DNA of 64,000 bases from Pedobacter cryoconitis (GTDB lineage Bacteria > Bacteroidota > Bacteroidia > Sphingobacteriales > Sphingobacteriaceae), in the NCBI RefSeq assembly GCF_001590605.1, contig NZ_CP014504.1, positions 4,898,001 to 4,962,000 of the forward strand. The letters run 5' to 3'. The notes below the pieces were generated by a model. It saw nothing but the letters and a program-made list of their open reading frames with translations. It was not told the DNA's origin and made no database searches. Positions 44,045 to 52,364 of this stretch are shown here, in pieces (positions within the stretch are counted from its first letter, which is position 1; the number at the start of each line of letters is the position of its first letter). The translations under genes and the position numbers were made by a program.

Positions 44045-45598
44045 CTATCTTGAGCTGTAAGTCGCTACGGGAATCATCATTTCCTCCAGAGAGATCCCAC
44101 CGTGCTGGAACGTTTCGTTATAGTAGTTCACAAACTGGTTGTAGTTATTCTGATAGACAAAATAACGGTCTTCTTTGGCGAAAATATAATTAGAGCTGAT
44201 ATTTATTTTAGGCAATTGTGCCTCATGAGGATTTTTAATCAAAAATACCTCTTTTGCATTAAAATTCAGATTTCTGCCTTGTTTATAGCGCAGATTTGTA
44301 TTGGTATTTCTATCTCCGATTACTTTACTCGGATGTTTTACCCTGATTGTACCGTGATCTGTAGTAATAATTACTTTAACTTGTTTCTGTGCAAGTTTCT
44401 TTAACAGCTCTAATAAAGGAGAGTGCTCAAACCACGAAAGCGTTAGTGAGCGGTAAGCAGCATCGTCATTTGCCAGCTCTCTGATCATAGCCATATCAGT
44501 ACGGGCATGAGACAGCATATCAACAAAGTTGTAAACGATTGCATTGAACTCATTCTGCATCAGGTTATTCATTTGCTCGTTAAGTGCTTTTCCATCATCA
44601 TAAGTCAGAATTTTATGATAACTGAATTTACAGTCTTTACGAACGCTGCGTTTAATCTGATCTGCAAGGAAAGCTTCTTCATGCATGTTTTTACCACCTT
44701 CTTCATCATCATTTTGCCAAAGGGAAGGAAAACGTTTCTCCATTTCGAGCGGCATCAGGCCTGAAAAGATAGAATTTCTTGCGTATTGCGTTGCTGTTGG
44801 AAGAATACTTGTATAAATGTCTTCTTCGTCTAACCTGAAATGTTCTGTAATTAAAGGATTGATAATCTTCCACTGATCGTATCTCAGGTTATCTATCAGA
44901 ATAAAGAATACGGGTGTAGTAGAGTTGATATGTGGAAATGCTTTCTTTTTAAGCAGCTCATTAGACAATAAAGGTGTTTTGCCTCTTTTATTAACCCAGT
45001 CAATGTAATTGTCTTCGATGAATTTAGAGAACTGTGTATTTGCTTCAGACTTTTGCATGGTCAGGATTTCATGCATCTGAGGGTCATCAAGCTTTTCAAG
45101 TTCCAGTTCCCAGAAAATTAGTTTTTTATAAACTTCTGTCCATTCTTCATAGCTTAATTTGTCATTCAGTGTCATGCCTAAACGTCTGAAGTCTTGTTGA
45201 TAAGCCATCGACGTTTTGGCACTGATCAGTCTTTTATTGTCTATGATTTTTTTAATCGTCAGCAATACTTGCTTAGGATTAACCGGTTTTATCAGATAGT
45301 CGTCAATTTTTGAACCGATCGCATCCTCCATCAGGTTTTCCTCTTCACTTTTGGTAATCAGGACAACCGGAATGTCACTTTTTATATTTTTAATGGCCGA
45401 AAGGGTTTCCAATCCACTCATGCCGGGCATATTTTCATCCAGAAATACCAGGTCGAAATGCTCCTTGCCAAAAGCCTCCAATGCATCGTTTCCATTCGTA
45501 AATGTAGTTACGTGGTACCCTTTTTCGTTCAATAGTAATATATGCGGTTTTAATAAGTTTATCTCATCATCGGCCCATAGAATCTTGGTTTCCTGCAT
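44045..45598 (-). CDS. porX: PorX: response regulator with PglZ domain
   Basis: A 517-residue two-domain protein. The receiver domain (1-120) has the acidic pair D10-D11, phosphoacceptor D54 in LVFLDENMPGMSG, and Lys in VVLITKSEEE. After a helical linker, a PglZ/alkaline-phosphatase-like domain (about 205-517) has metal-site segments FFILIDNLRYDQW and ITTDHGTIRVKHPS. PorX regulates the type IX secretion system in Porphyromonas with the kinase PorY and sigma factor SigP; the PglZ domain hydrolyses phosphodiesters of cyclic oligonucleotide type. No porY is in the window. It heads porX-tsaE-ald and is divergent from an HD-domain gene. Confidence 0.94.
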   Translation of the reverse strand: MQETKILWADDEINLLKPHILLLNEKGYHVTTFTNGNDALEAFGKEHFDLVFLDENMPGMSGLETLSAIKNIKSDIPVVLITKSEEENLMEDAIGSKIDDYLIKPVNPKQVLLTIKKIIDNKRLISAKTSMAYQQDFRRLGMTLNDKLSYEEWTEVYKKLIFWELELEKLDDPQMHEILTMQKSEANTQFSKFIEDNYIDWVNKRGKTPLLSNELLKKKAFPHINSTTPVFFILIDNLRYDQWKIINPLITEHFRLDEEDIYTSILPTATQYARNSIFSGLMPLEMEKRFPSLWQNDDEEGGKNMHEEAFLADQIKRSVRKDCKFSYHKILTYDDGKALNEQMNNLMQNEFNAIVYNFVDMLSHARTDMAMIRELANDDAAYRSLTLSWFEHSPLLELLKKLAQKQVKVIITTDHGTIRVKHPSKVIGDRNTNTNLRYKQGRNLNFNAKEVFLIKNPHEAQLPKINISSNYIFAKEDRYFVYQNNYNQFVNYYNETFQHGGISLEEMMIPVATYSSR

Positions 45599-45693
45599 TA
45601 TTGTATGTATAAGGTGTAAATAAATCCTTAAAAAGAGATATCTCTTTCTTAAGTACGGATAAAAATAGCAATTTTTGTACCGTATAATTTATT

Positions 45694-46932
45694 TTGCCAA
45701 GATTGAATAAAAAGAAAATAATAAATGACCCGGTATATGGATTTATCAATATACCCTCAGAATTGATCTTTGACCTGATCTCGCATCCCTTTTTTCAGCG
45801 TTTACGCTATATTAAACAATTAGGGATGACACACCTGGTTTATCCGGGAGCTTTGCATACGCGTTTTCACCACGCACTTGGTGCAATGCACCTGATGTGC
45901 CTGGCTATTGATATCTTACGCAGTAAGGGTCACGACATTACTAAAGAAGAAGAAGAGGGGGCAACGATAGCTATATTGCTCCATGATATCGGTCACGGGC
46001 CATTTTCTCATGCACTGGAATATTCGCTGGTGAAGGGAATTCAGCATGAAGATATTTCCATTCTGATGATGGAGCGCCTGAATATGGAGTTCGAGGGAAA
46101 ATTAAATACTGCCATCGCTATATTTAAAGGAGTGTATCCAAAGAAATTTCTGCATCAGCTGATTTCAAGTCAGCTGGATCTGGACAGAATGGATTATTTA
46201 AACAGGGATAGTTTCTTTACAGGTGTGAGTGAAGGTGTAATCAGCTTTGACCGGATTATCAAGATGTTTAACATTGCTGATGATCAGTTGGTTATTGAGG
46301 AGAAGGGTATTTATTCTATTGAGAAATTCTTGATTGCAAGACGATTAATGTACTGGCAGGTCTATTTGCATAAAACAGTTATCGCAGGAGAAATGCTGCT
46401 GGTAAAGATTTTAAAACGGGCAAAAGAGCTTGCTGTAAAGGGAGCGGACTTATTTGCTACACCAGCATTGCAACATTTCCTGAAGAATGAGATTTCTCAA
46501 AAGGAGTTTTTTGAAACGGATGTACACTTACTACAATTTGCAAAACTGGATGATCAGGATATTTTTGCTTCAGTTAAAGTCTGGTGCGGAAATCAGGACA
46601 GGATTCTTTCGTTATTATGTAATATGCTGGTGAACCGCAATTTGTATAAGATTGAGATAACCAATGACTTACCTGATCCAGGCAGGGTTTCTCTGATTAG
46701 CGAAAATAGTGCCTTTAGTCTCGGAATTGATCAGAATGAGGTATCTTACTTTGTTTTTACGGATGTAATCAGCAACAGGGCCTATAATACAGGGGGCGGA
46801 AACAGCACAATTAACATATTAATGAAAAATAATACAACAACAGATATTGCAAAAGCATCCGATTTATCTAACCTGGAATCGCTCGACAGGACAGTTAGAA
46901 AGCATATACTTTGCTATCCAAGAATTATTTAG
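45694..46932 (+). CDS. HD domain phosphohydrolase (SAMHD1/dGTPase-like)
   Basis: A 412-residue HD-superfamily protein: RLRYIKQLGMTHLVYPGALHTRFHH begins the fold (His of the first metal motif), the HD pair is in ILLHDIGHGPFSH (about residues 92-104), and QLDLDRMDYLNRD (about 160) is the typical downstream segment. This arrangement is shared with SAMHD1 and bacterial dNTP triphosphohydrolase relatives, so a nucleotide-related role is likely. There is no in-frame ATG before NDPVYGFINIPSEL; the start must be TTG at 45694 or TTG at 45703. It is divergent from porX. Confidence 0.88.
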   Translation: MPRLNKKKIINDPVYGFINIPSELIFDLISHPFFQRLRYIKQLGMTHLVYPGALHTRFHHALGAMHLMCLAIDILRSKGHDITKEEEEGATIAILLHDIGHGPFSHALEYSLVKGIQHEDISILMMERLNMEFEGKLNTAIAIFKGVYPKKFLHQLISSQLDLDRMDYLNRDSFFTGVSEGVISFDRIIKMFNIADDQLVIEEKGIYSIEKFLIARRLMYWQVYLHKTVIAGEMLLVKILKRAKELAVKGADLFATPALQHFLKNEISQKEFFETDVHLLQFAKLDDQDIFASVKVWCGNQDRILSLLCNMLVNRNLYKIEITNDLPDPGRVSLISENSAFSLGIDQNEVSYFVFTDVISNRAYNTGGGNSTINILMKNNTTTDIAKASDLSNLESLDRTVRKHILCYPRII

Positions 46933-47033
46933 CATTATTTAACAAAATAATCCAATTATTATCCCGTTTTTTATCCGATTATACAGGAGCATTGAAATGG
47001 TCAAGTGGCTGATAAAATAGGGAGTTGGGATAA

Positions 47034-47064
47034 TTTGTTCATATCAATTTAACATTTAACTTTG
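47034..47064 (+). promoter_or_regulatory. Promoter of the lipid A operon
   Basis: TTTG (47034-47037), 19-base spacer, TAACTTTG (47057-47064): full match to the Bacteroidota consensus. The lpxD ATG stands at 47069, so the message is probably leaderless or nearly so. Confidence 0.7.
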
Positions 47065-47068
47065 TAGA

Positions 47069-48115
47069 ATGCAATTTACTGCCAAGCAGATAAGCGACTT
47101 TTTAAGTGGAACAGTTGAAGGCGATGAAACTATCACAGTATCAGAGCTTTCTAAAATAGAAGAAGGAAAAAAAGGGGCCTTATGTTTTCTATCTAACCGG
47201 AAATACGAGAACTTCATCTATTCAACGAACGCATCTGTCGTTATCGTTGGGTTAGATTTTGTCCCTTCACAACCTATCAGCTGTACGCTGGTGAAGGTGA
47301 AGGATCCATATAGTGCTTTTTCTGTTTTACTGGAAAAGTATAATGAGGCCTTAAATGATACTGCTCAAAAAACGGGCATAGAACAGCCTTCTTTTGTTCA
47401 TCCTTCAGCAAAAATCGGCAAAAATGTGTTTATAGGAGCTTTCTCTTATATTGATGCCAATGTGGAGATTGGAGACCATACAAAGATTTTACAACAGATA
47501 CATATAGGAACAGATTCAAAAATTGGCTCGGGGTGTACTTTTCATCCAGGAGTTAAAATCTATAACCGTTCTGTGATTGGAAATGGGGTCATTATCCATT
47601 CTAATACAGTAATTGGCAGTGATGGATTTGGATTTGCCCCTCAGCCGGATGGCACTTATACAAAAATTGCCCAGATAGGAAATGTTGTGATTGAAAACGA
47701 TGTTGAAATCGGTGCAAATACTGCAATTGACAGAGCAACAATGGGTTCTACTTTCATTAGAAAAGGCTCAAAACTGGATAACCTGATTCAGATTGCACAC
47801 AATGTTGAGATTGGAGAGCATACGGTTGTTGCTGCCCAGGCAGGAGTTTCCGGAAGCAGTAAGGTAGGTGAAAGGTCAGTTGTTGGCGGCCAGGTTGGAA
47901 TTGCGGGGCATTTATCATTGGCCAGGGGCACACAAATTGGTGCGCAGGCAGGGATTAATTCCAACATTACAGAAGAGAATAAACAATGGCATGGCACACC
48001 TGCGCAGCCGCTCAGAGATTGGATGCGCGCCTCTGTGTTGTTTAAACATTTGCCAGGAATAGAAAAACGGATTACAAAATTAGAGGCTGAAATTACAGCA
48101 AAACTCCAGTCATAG
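47069..48115 (+). CDS. lpxD: UDP-3-O-acylglucosamine N-acyltransferase LpxD
   Basis: A 348-residue acyltransferase of lipid A synthesis, which adds the N-linked hydroxyacyl chain. An N-terminal uridine-binding domain (about 1-105) is followed by a left-handed beta-helix of hexapeptide repeats (about 110-310), with catalytic His in [15 protein letters not shown] (about 245), and a C-terminal helix. It is first of the lpxD-lpxC/fabZ-lpxA-ABC run; 26 bases separate it from lpxC. Confidence 0.96.
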   Translation: MQFTAKQISDFLSGTVEGDETITVSELSKIEEGKKGALCFLSNRKYENFIYSTNASVVIVGLDFVPSQPISCTLVKVKDPYSAFSVLLEKYNEALNDTAQKTGIEQPSFVHPSAKIGKNVFIGAFSYIDANVEIGDHTKILQQIHIGTDSKIGSGCTFHPGVKIYNRSVIGNGVIIHSNTVIGSDGFGFAPQPDGTYTKIAQIGNVVIENDVEIGANTAIDRATMGSTFIRKGSKLDNLIQIAHNVEIGEHTVVAAQAGVSGSSKVGERSVVGGQVGIAGHLSLARGTQIGAQAGINSNITEENKQWHGTPAQPLRDWMRASVLFKHLPGIEKRITKLEAEITAKLQS

Positions 48116-48141
48116 TATAATTAGTACCACACAAAACAATA

Positions 48142-49554
48142 ATGAACGTTAAACAAAAAACCATAAAAAGCGAAGTTTCTGTACATGGAGTAGGCTTGCA
48201 TACAGGTGCCAGTGTCACTTTAACTTTTTGTCCGGCTCCGGAAAACCACGGGTTTAAATTTCAAAGGACTGATTTACCAGGTCAACCAATCATCGATGCA
48301 GACTGTGACAATGTAACAGATACTGCAAGAGGCACAACAATTACGCAAAACGGAGCGAGTATCAGCACGGTGGAGCATGTAATGGCTTCTTTGGTTGGGA
48401 TGGACCTTGATAATATATTAATGAAGCTGGATGGCCCTGAAACTCCGATTATGGATGGAAGCGCGATCCTTTTCGTTGAGGCGCTGGAAAGTGTAGGTTT
48501 GGTACAGCAAAGTATCGACCGTGAATATTTCCAGATTCCGCATAACATTACGTATACTGATGCTGAACGTAAGGTTGAGATCGTGGCTATGCCACTTGAA
48601 GATTACAGGTTTACTTGTATGATTGATTATAACTCTCCTGTTTTAGGCAGTCAGCACGCTGTAATTTCTACGATTGCAGAGTTTAAAAGTGCGATTGCCT
48701 CGTGCCGTACTTTCTGTTTCCTGCATGAACTGGAGTATCAATTACAGAACAACCTGATTAAAGGTGGTGATTTAAATAATGCAATCGTTATTGTTGACAA
48801 AGAGGTTACGCGTGATGAATTAGATCACCTGGCTAAAATATTCAACAGAGAGAAGATAGAAGTGGCTCCACAGGGTATTCTGAACAATATGGAGCTGCGT
48901 TACCAGAATGAGCCTGCAAGACACAAATTGTTAGATATGATTGGTGACCTTGCGCTTGTCGGAATGCATATTAAAGGGCATATCATGGCTGCAAGACCAG
49001 GACATGCAGCAAATATTGCATTTGCGAAAAAAATCAAAGCAGCAATCAAAAAAGAAAAAAACAAGAAAGTTCAGCATGTTTATGATCCATCAGTAAAGCC
49101 ACTTTATGATGTGATGCAGATCATGGATATTTTACCGCACAGACAACCGTTTTTGTTTATCGATAAAATCCTTGAATTGTCAAAAACACACGTAGTTGGG
49201 GTGAAAAATGTCACGATGAATGAAGAGTTTTTCAAAGGACATTTTCCGGGTGCACCAGTTTTACCGGGTGTAATCCAGATTGAGGCAATGGCACAAACAG
49301 GTGGTGTTTTAGTATTAAGTACTGTTCCTGATCCAAGAAACTATCTTACTTATTTCCTTAAAATTGATAAAGTAAGATTCAGGGCGCAAGTATTGCCCGG
49401 TGATACGATCGTTTTCAGATGTGATTTGATGGAGCCAATCCGCAGAGGTATTGCACAGATGAAAGGCGTGGGCATGGTAGGAGAGAAAATAGTAGTAGAG
49501 GCAGAGATGATGGCCCAAATTTCAAAAGTTAAAGATAGCGAACGCGTATCATGA
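48142..49554 (+). CDS. lpxC: LpxC-FabZ bifunctional fusion
   Basis: A 470-residue fusion of two enzymes. Residues about 1-305 are LpxC, the zinc deacetylase committing step of lipid A synthesis: SVHGVGLHTG, STVEHVMASL (zinc His), and HKLLDMIGDLALVG (His and Asp zinc ligands). Residues about 320-465 are FabZ, the 3-hydroxyacyl-ACP dehydratase: LPHRQPFLFIDKI, GHFPGAPVLPGVIQIEAMAQ with catalytic His and Glu. The fusion is characteristic of Bacteroidota. Its stop overlaps the lpxA start by 4 bases. Confidence 0.97.
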   Translation: MNVKQKTIKSEVSVHGVGLHTGASVTLTFCPAPENHGFKFQRTDLPGQPIIDADCDNVTDTARGTTITQNGASISTVEHVMASLVGMDLDNILMKLDGPETPIMDGSAILFVEALESVGLVQQSIDREYFQIPHNITYTDAERKVEIVAMPLEDYRFTCMIDYNSPVLGSQHAVISTIAEFKSAIASCRTFCFLHELEYQLQNNLIKGGDLNNAIVIVDKEVTRDELDHLAKIFNREKIEVAPQGILNNMELRYQNEPARHKLLDMIGDLALVGMHIKGHIMAARPGHAANIAFAKKIKAAIKKEKNKKVQHVYDPSVKPLYDVMQIMDILPHRQPFLFIDKILELSKTHVVGVKNVTMNEEFFKGHFPGAPVLPGVIQIEAMAQTGGVLVLSTVPDPRNYLTYFLKIDKVRFRAQVLPGDTIVFRCDLMEPIRRGIAQMKGVGMVGEKIVVEAEMMAQISKVKDSERVS

Positions 49555-50336
49555 TACAACCATTAGCATATATACATCCTGATGCGATCATAGCAGACAA
49601 TGTGGTTATAGAACCTTTTTCTGTTATACATAAAGACGTTGTCATTGGGGAAGGAACATGGATTGCCTCTAATGTGGTAATCATGGACGGCGCAAGGATA
49701 GGAAAGAACTGCAGGATTTTCCCTGGTTCTGTAATCTCAGGAGTCCCTCAGGATTTAAAATTCGCAGGTGAAGTCACTACTGCCGAAATCGGGGATAATA
49801 CCACGATCAGGGAGTGTGTAACAATTAACCGCGGAACAAAAGATAAATGGAAGACTGTAATTGGAAGCAATTGCCTGATTCAGGCTTATTCACACATTGC
49901 GCATGATTGTGAGGTGGGTAATAATTGTATTTTCTCTAACAGTACCACGCTGGCAGGCCATATCACTATTGGTGATTATGTGGTTCTGGCTGGTTTAGTT
50001 GCCATACATCAGTTCGTTAATGTAGGAGCGCATGCGTTCATTACCGGTGGTTCACTGGTAAGGAAAGATGTTCCGCCTTATGTTAAAGCTGCAAGAGAGC
50101 CTTTATCGTACGCAGGGATTAATTCTGTTGGCTTAAGAAGACGTGGGTTTTCTTCAGAGAAGATCAATGAGATACAGGAAATCTACAGGGTATTGTTTGT
50201 AAAGCATAATAATGTGACCAAAGCTCTGGATAAGATAGAGGCTGAATTCGCACCGACTGAAATTCGTGATGAAATTGTTGATTTTATCAGAAATTCAAAC
50301 AGAGGCGTGATGAAGGGTTTTGGATCAGGTAGCTAA
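49551..50336 (+). CDS. lpxA: UDP-N-acetylglucosamine acyltransferase LpxA
   Basis: A 261-residue hexapeptide-repeat enzyme, first acyl transfer of lipid A synthesis. The helix (about residues 1-185) includes GVPQDLKF, the catalytic-His segment AYSHIAHDCEVGNN (about 118) and GDYVVLAGLVAIHQFVNVG (acyl-length region). The C-terminal helical domain has NSVGLRRRGFS. Start ATG overlaps the lpxC-fabZ stop (ATGA type), indicating coupled translation. Confidence 0.96.
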   Translation: MIQPLAYIHPDAIIADNVVIEPFSVIHKDVVIGEGTWIASNVVIMDGARIGKNCRIFPGSVISGVPQDLKFAGEVTTAEIGDNTTIRECVTINRGTKDKWKTVIGSNCLIQAYSHIAHDCEVGNNCIFSNSTTLAGHITIGDYVVLAGLVAIHQFVNVGAHAFITGGSLVRKDVPPYVKAAREPLSYAGINSVGLRRRGFSSEKINEIQEIYRVLFVKHNNVTKALDKIEAEFAPTEIRDEIVDFIRNSNRGVMKGFGSGS

Positions 50337-50345
50337 GTCATTTGA

Positions 50346-50963
50346 ATGAAGATCGATTTAAAAGATGCCGGCAGAAGGTTTAACCAGGAGTGGATATTCA
50401 GAAATTTCACTTATGGATTTGCTGCTGCCGGCAAATATGCTATTCTGGGGCCAAATGGTTCCGGTAAGTCGACTTTATTAAGTGTAATTCTGGGTAGTCT
50501 GGAGCCTTCTGAAGGCACGATTACTTATGCAGATGATACTAACATCATCCCAATAGAAAAAGTGTACAAGCAAGTAAGTTTTGCTGCACCTTACCTGGAT
50601 TTAGTAGAAGAGTTTACTTTGCAGGAGACCATTGATTTCCATTTTAAATTCAAGCGTTTTTATCCCGGTGTCACTGCGGCACAGGTGATGGATCTGTTAG
50701 GGTTGAGGAAAGCTCAGGATAAAGCTTTAAAGTATTTTTCTTCAGGTATGAAACAGCGGACCAAGCTGGCTTTAGCTTGCTGCACTGATACACCCCTGCT
50801 GCTATTGGATGAGCCAACTTCAAACCTGGATCAACAGGGAATCAAGTGGTATCACGAGCTGATCCGGGATTTTACTGCTGATAAGCTTGTGGTGATCGGC
50901 TCCAATCAGGAAATCGAGTATTCTTTTTGCGATAATTTTATAAAGATAACTGACTATAAATAA
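50346..50963 (+). CDS. ABC transporter ATP-binding subunit
   Basis: A 205-residue ATPase: Walker A GPNGSGKST (about residues 36-44), signature YFSSGMKQRTKLALA (about 134) and Walker B LLLLDEPTSNLD (about 154). It is short and soluble, so it needs a membrane partner, and none is encoded nearby. It follows lpxA by 9 bases, so it is co-transcribed with the lipid A genes; a role in envelope transport is possible, but the CcmA-like sequence does not show the substrate. Confidence 0.87.
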   Translation: MKIDLKDAGRRFNQEWIFRNFTYGFAAAGKYAILGPNGSGKSTLLSVILGSLEPSEGTITYADDTNIIPIEKVYKQVSFAAPYLDLVEEFTLQETIDFHFKFKRFYPGVTAAQVMDLLGLRKAQDKALKYFSSGMKQRTKLALACCTDTPLLLLDEPTSNLDQQGIKWYHELIRDFTADKLVVIGSNQEIEYSFCDNFIKITDYK

Positions 50964-51043
50964 AGCAAAACGTAGTGAATTGCAAGGCTATTGTCAAGAA
51001 ATAGACTAAAAATTGGCCTTATTTGTATTATTTAAAATTACTA

Positions 51044-51073
51044 TTGTAGAACCAGAAATTGTTTTTACCTTTG
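51044..51073 (+). promoter_or_regulatory. Promoter of efp
   Basis: TTG (51044-51046), 19-base spacer, TACCTTTG (51066-51073), giving a leader of about 40 bases before the ATG at 51120. Confidence 0.6.
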
Positions 51074-51119
51074 CGGCACGAAATAGCGCTGCTGGTAGGG
51101 CAATGAATTTCAGAAAAAA

Positions 51120-51680
51120 ATGGCAAAAGCATCAGAAGTGAAAAGCGGTAATATTCTTCGTTTCAATGGAGAATTAATTGTAGTAGAAGAGTTTCTACAC
51201 CGGACTCCTGGAAATTTAAGAGCTTTTTACCAGGCAAGAATGAGGAACATTAAAAGCGGCAAATTAGTCGAGTATAGGTTCCGCACAGATGAAGAGGTAA
51301 CGATATGCCGGGTAGAGACAAATGATTATCAATATTTATACGAAGATGGAGAATTCCTCGTTGTTATGGATAACAGTTCTTTTGAACAATTTAACATCCC
51401 AAAATCATTATTTGGGGACCAGATTAAATTCTTAAAAGAAGGCATGAATGTTGTAATAGCATTCGAGAGTGAAGAGCCGATTTCGGCACAAACTCCCCAG
51501 CATGTTGAGCTGGAGGTTACTTACACAGAGCCCGCTGTTAAAGGGGACACTTCAACAAGTGCATTGAAATATGCGACCGTTGGAGCAGACGTTGAAATAA
51601 AAGTGCCAATGTTTATCAATCAAGGCGATAAAGTTAAGGTTGATACACGTACAGGTGAATATATAGAAAGAGTAAAATAA
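51120..51680 (+). CDS. efp: Elongation factor P with Asn at the tip position
   Basis: A 186-residue EF-P with the three-domain layout: KOW-like domain (1-62), OB domain (65-125, YRFRTDEEVTICRVETNDYQYLYEDGEFLVVMD) and C-terminal OB domain (130-186; VELEVTYTEPAVKGDTSTSALK is the signature). EF-P relieves ribosomes stalled at polyproline. The loop that reaches the peptidyl centre reads RTPGNLRAF: the residue aligned to modified Lys34 of E. coli (PGKG) is Asn 32, and Arg 34 follows two positions later. So neither the EpmA lysine nor an ordinary EarP arginine site is present at the tip. It has its own promoter and terminator. Confidence 0.95.
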   Translation: MAKASEVKSGNILRFNGELIVVEEFLHRTPGNLRAFYQARMRNIKSGKLVEYRFRTDEEVTICRVETNDYQYLYEDGEFLVVMDNSSFEQFNIPKSLFGDQIKFLKEGMNVVIAFESEEPISAQTPQHVELEVTYTEPAVKGDTSTSALKYATVGADVEIKVPMFINQGDKVKVDTRTGEYIERVK

Positions 51681-51717
51681 GAATTTTCATAGTTTAGTTT
51701 TAGGTTTAGGTTGATTT

Positions 51718-51752
51718 TGGCTTCGGAGTGGTTCCCGAAGCCATATTTTTTT
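51718..51752 (+). terminator. Terminator of efp
   Basis: Arms TGGCTTCGG (51718-51726) and CCGAAGCCA (51735-51743) followed by TATTTTTTT. Confidence 0.9.
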
Positions 51753-52011
51753 AGAGACTTTTTTATTTTGGAGGGGCTGGTCAGATCTGGTTATTGTTGT
51801 CAGAATAAAGGGATCAAGTCATCAACTTTTGGAGCAGGCTCTTTTTAAGCATAAATTTTGACACGCTAAACAGAATGTCTTTGCTGTCACGGATGCGCTT
51901 ATGCCTGTGGAAGTTGCGCTGAAAGCTTTCAATTTATAGGGGAATGACCCAGACGAAACAAGGCCGGGCTGTTCGTAAATAAATTCAAAATAGCTAAATA
52001 ATAAAGCTATA

Positions 52012-52050
52012 TCGGCCGGGTACTGTCCGAGTACTGGTCGGGTACTCGTT
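52012..52050. repeat. GTACT short direct repeats
   Basis: Three near-copies of GGGTACTG: GGGTACTGTCC, GAGTACTGGTC, GGGTACTCG, spaced 10-11 bases apart. Confidence 0.6.
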
Positions 52051-52083
52051 AGGGTAAGAGCAGTGCTAAAGTAACGCGAGAGC

Positions 52084-52133
52084 ATGGCAAGTCCAAGTCA
52101 AAACAACTAGTTGAAATGACTTGGACTTGCCAT
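52084..52133. repeat. Long inverted repeat (17-bp perfect arms)
   Basis: ATGGCAAGTCCAAGTCA (52084-52100) and its exact reverse complement (52117-52133) flank a 16-base loop that itself holds the palindrome CAACTAGTTG (52104-52113). There is no T-tract, so it is not an ordinary terminator. Confidence 0.85.
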
Positions 52134-52242
52134 AGTTAAAGCCCGTTCTCAACCTGGTGTTATCCCGACCACCACTCAGGCACAACCAAACCATAACTAG
52201 TTGAATATTAATGAAATTATAATTTTCCATTGGACTAACCCA

Positions 52243-52302
52243 CGGACAACTGCGGACAACTGCGGACAATTGCAGACAGCTGCGGACAATTACGGACATT
52301 TT
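52243..52302. repeat. Tandem array with 10-bp period
   Basis: Six units: CGGACAACTG twice, CGGACAATTG, CAGACAGCTG, CGGACAATTA, CGGACATTTT. Units degrade to the right. Most junctions form palindromic hexamers (CAATTG, CAGCTG). Confidence 0.85.
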
Positions 52303-52364
52303 TTACGCATCAGGATAATCTTCAACGCGAATAGCTTACATTGGTGGAAAAGCATTTATTTATT

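Larger units (their letters stand above)
51753..52340. other. Non-coding block rich in short repeats
   Basis: About 590 bases with no credible gene. Frames on the minus strand of 77-87 codons exist but are made of the repeats themselves. It holds GTACT repeats (52012-52050), a long inverted repeat (52084-52133) and a 10-bp tandem array (52243-52302). The base composition is more GC-rich than the neighbouring spacers. It looks like an extragenic repeat element or the remains of a mobile unit. Confidence 0.5.

Noticed and set aside
51822-52085. Minus-strand frame of 87 codons in the repeat block
   Set aside because: It reads straight through the GTACT repeats and part of the inverted-repeat flank, has no family resemblance or signal, and is best explained as open by chance.
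52066-52299. Minus-strand frame of 77 codons over the inverted repeat and 10-bp array
   Set aside because: Its sequence is made by the repeats themselves (repeated VRSC/QLSA patterns) and shows no protein character.
52243-52302. CRISPR array
   Set aside because: Period is 10 bp with no unique spacers and no cas genes in the window.
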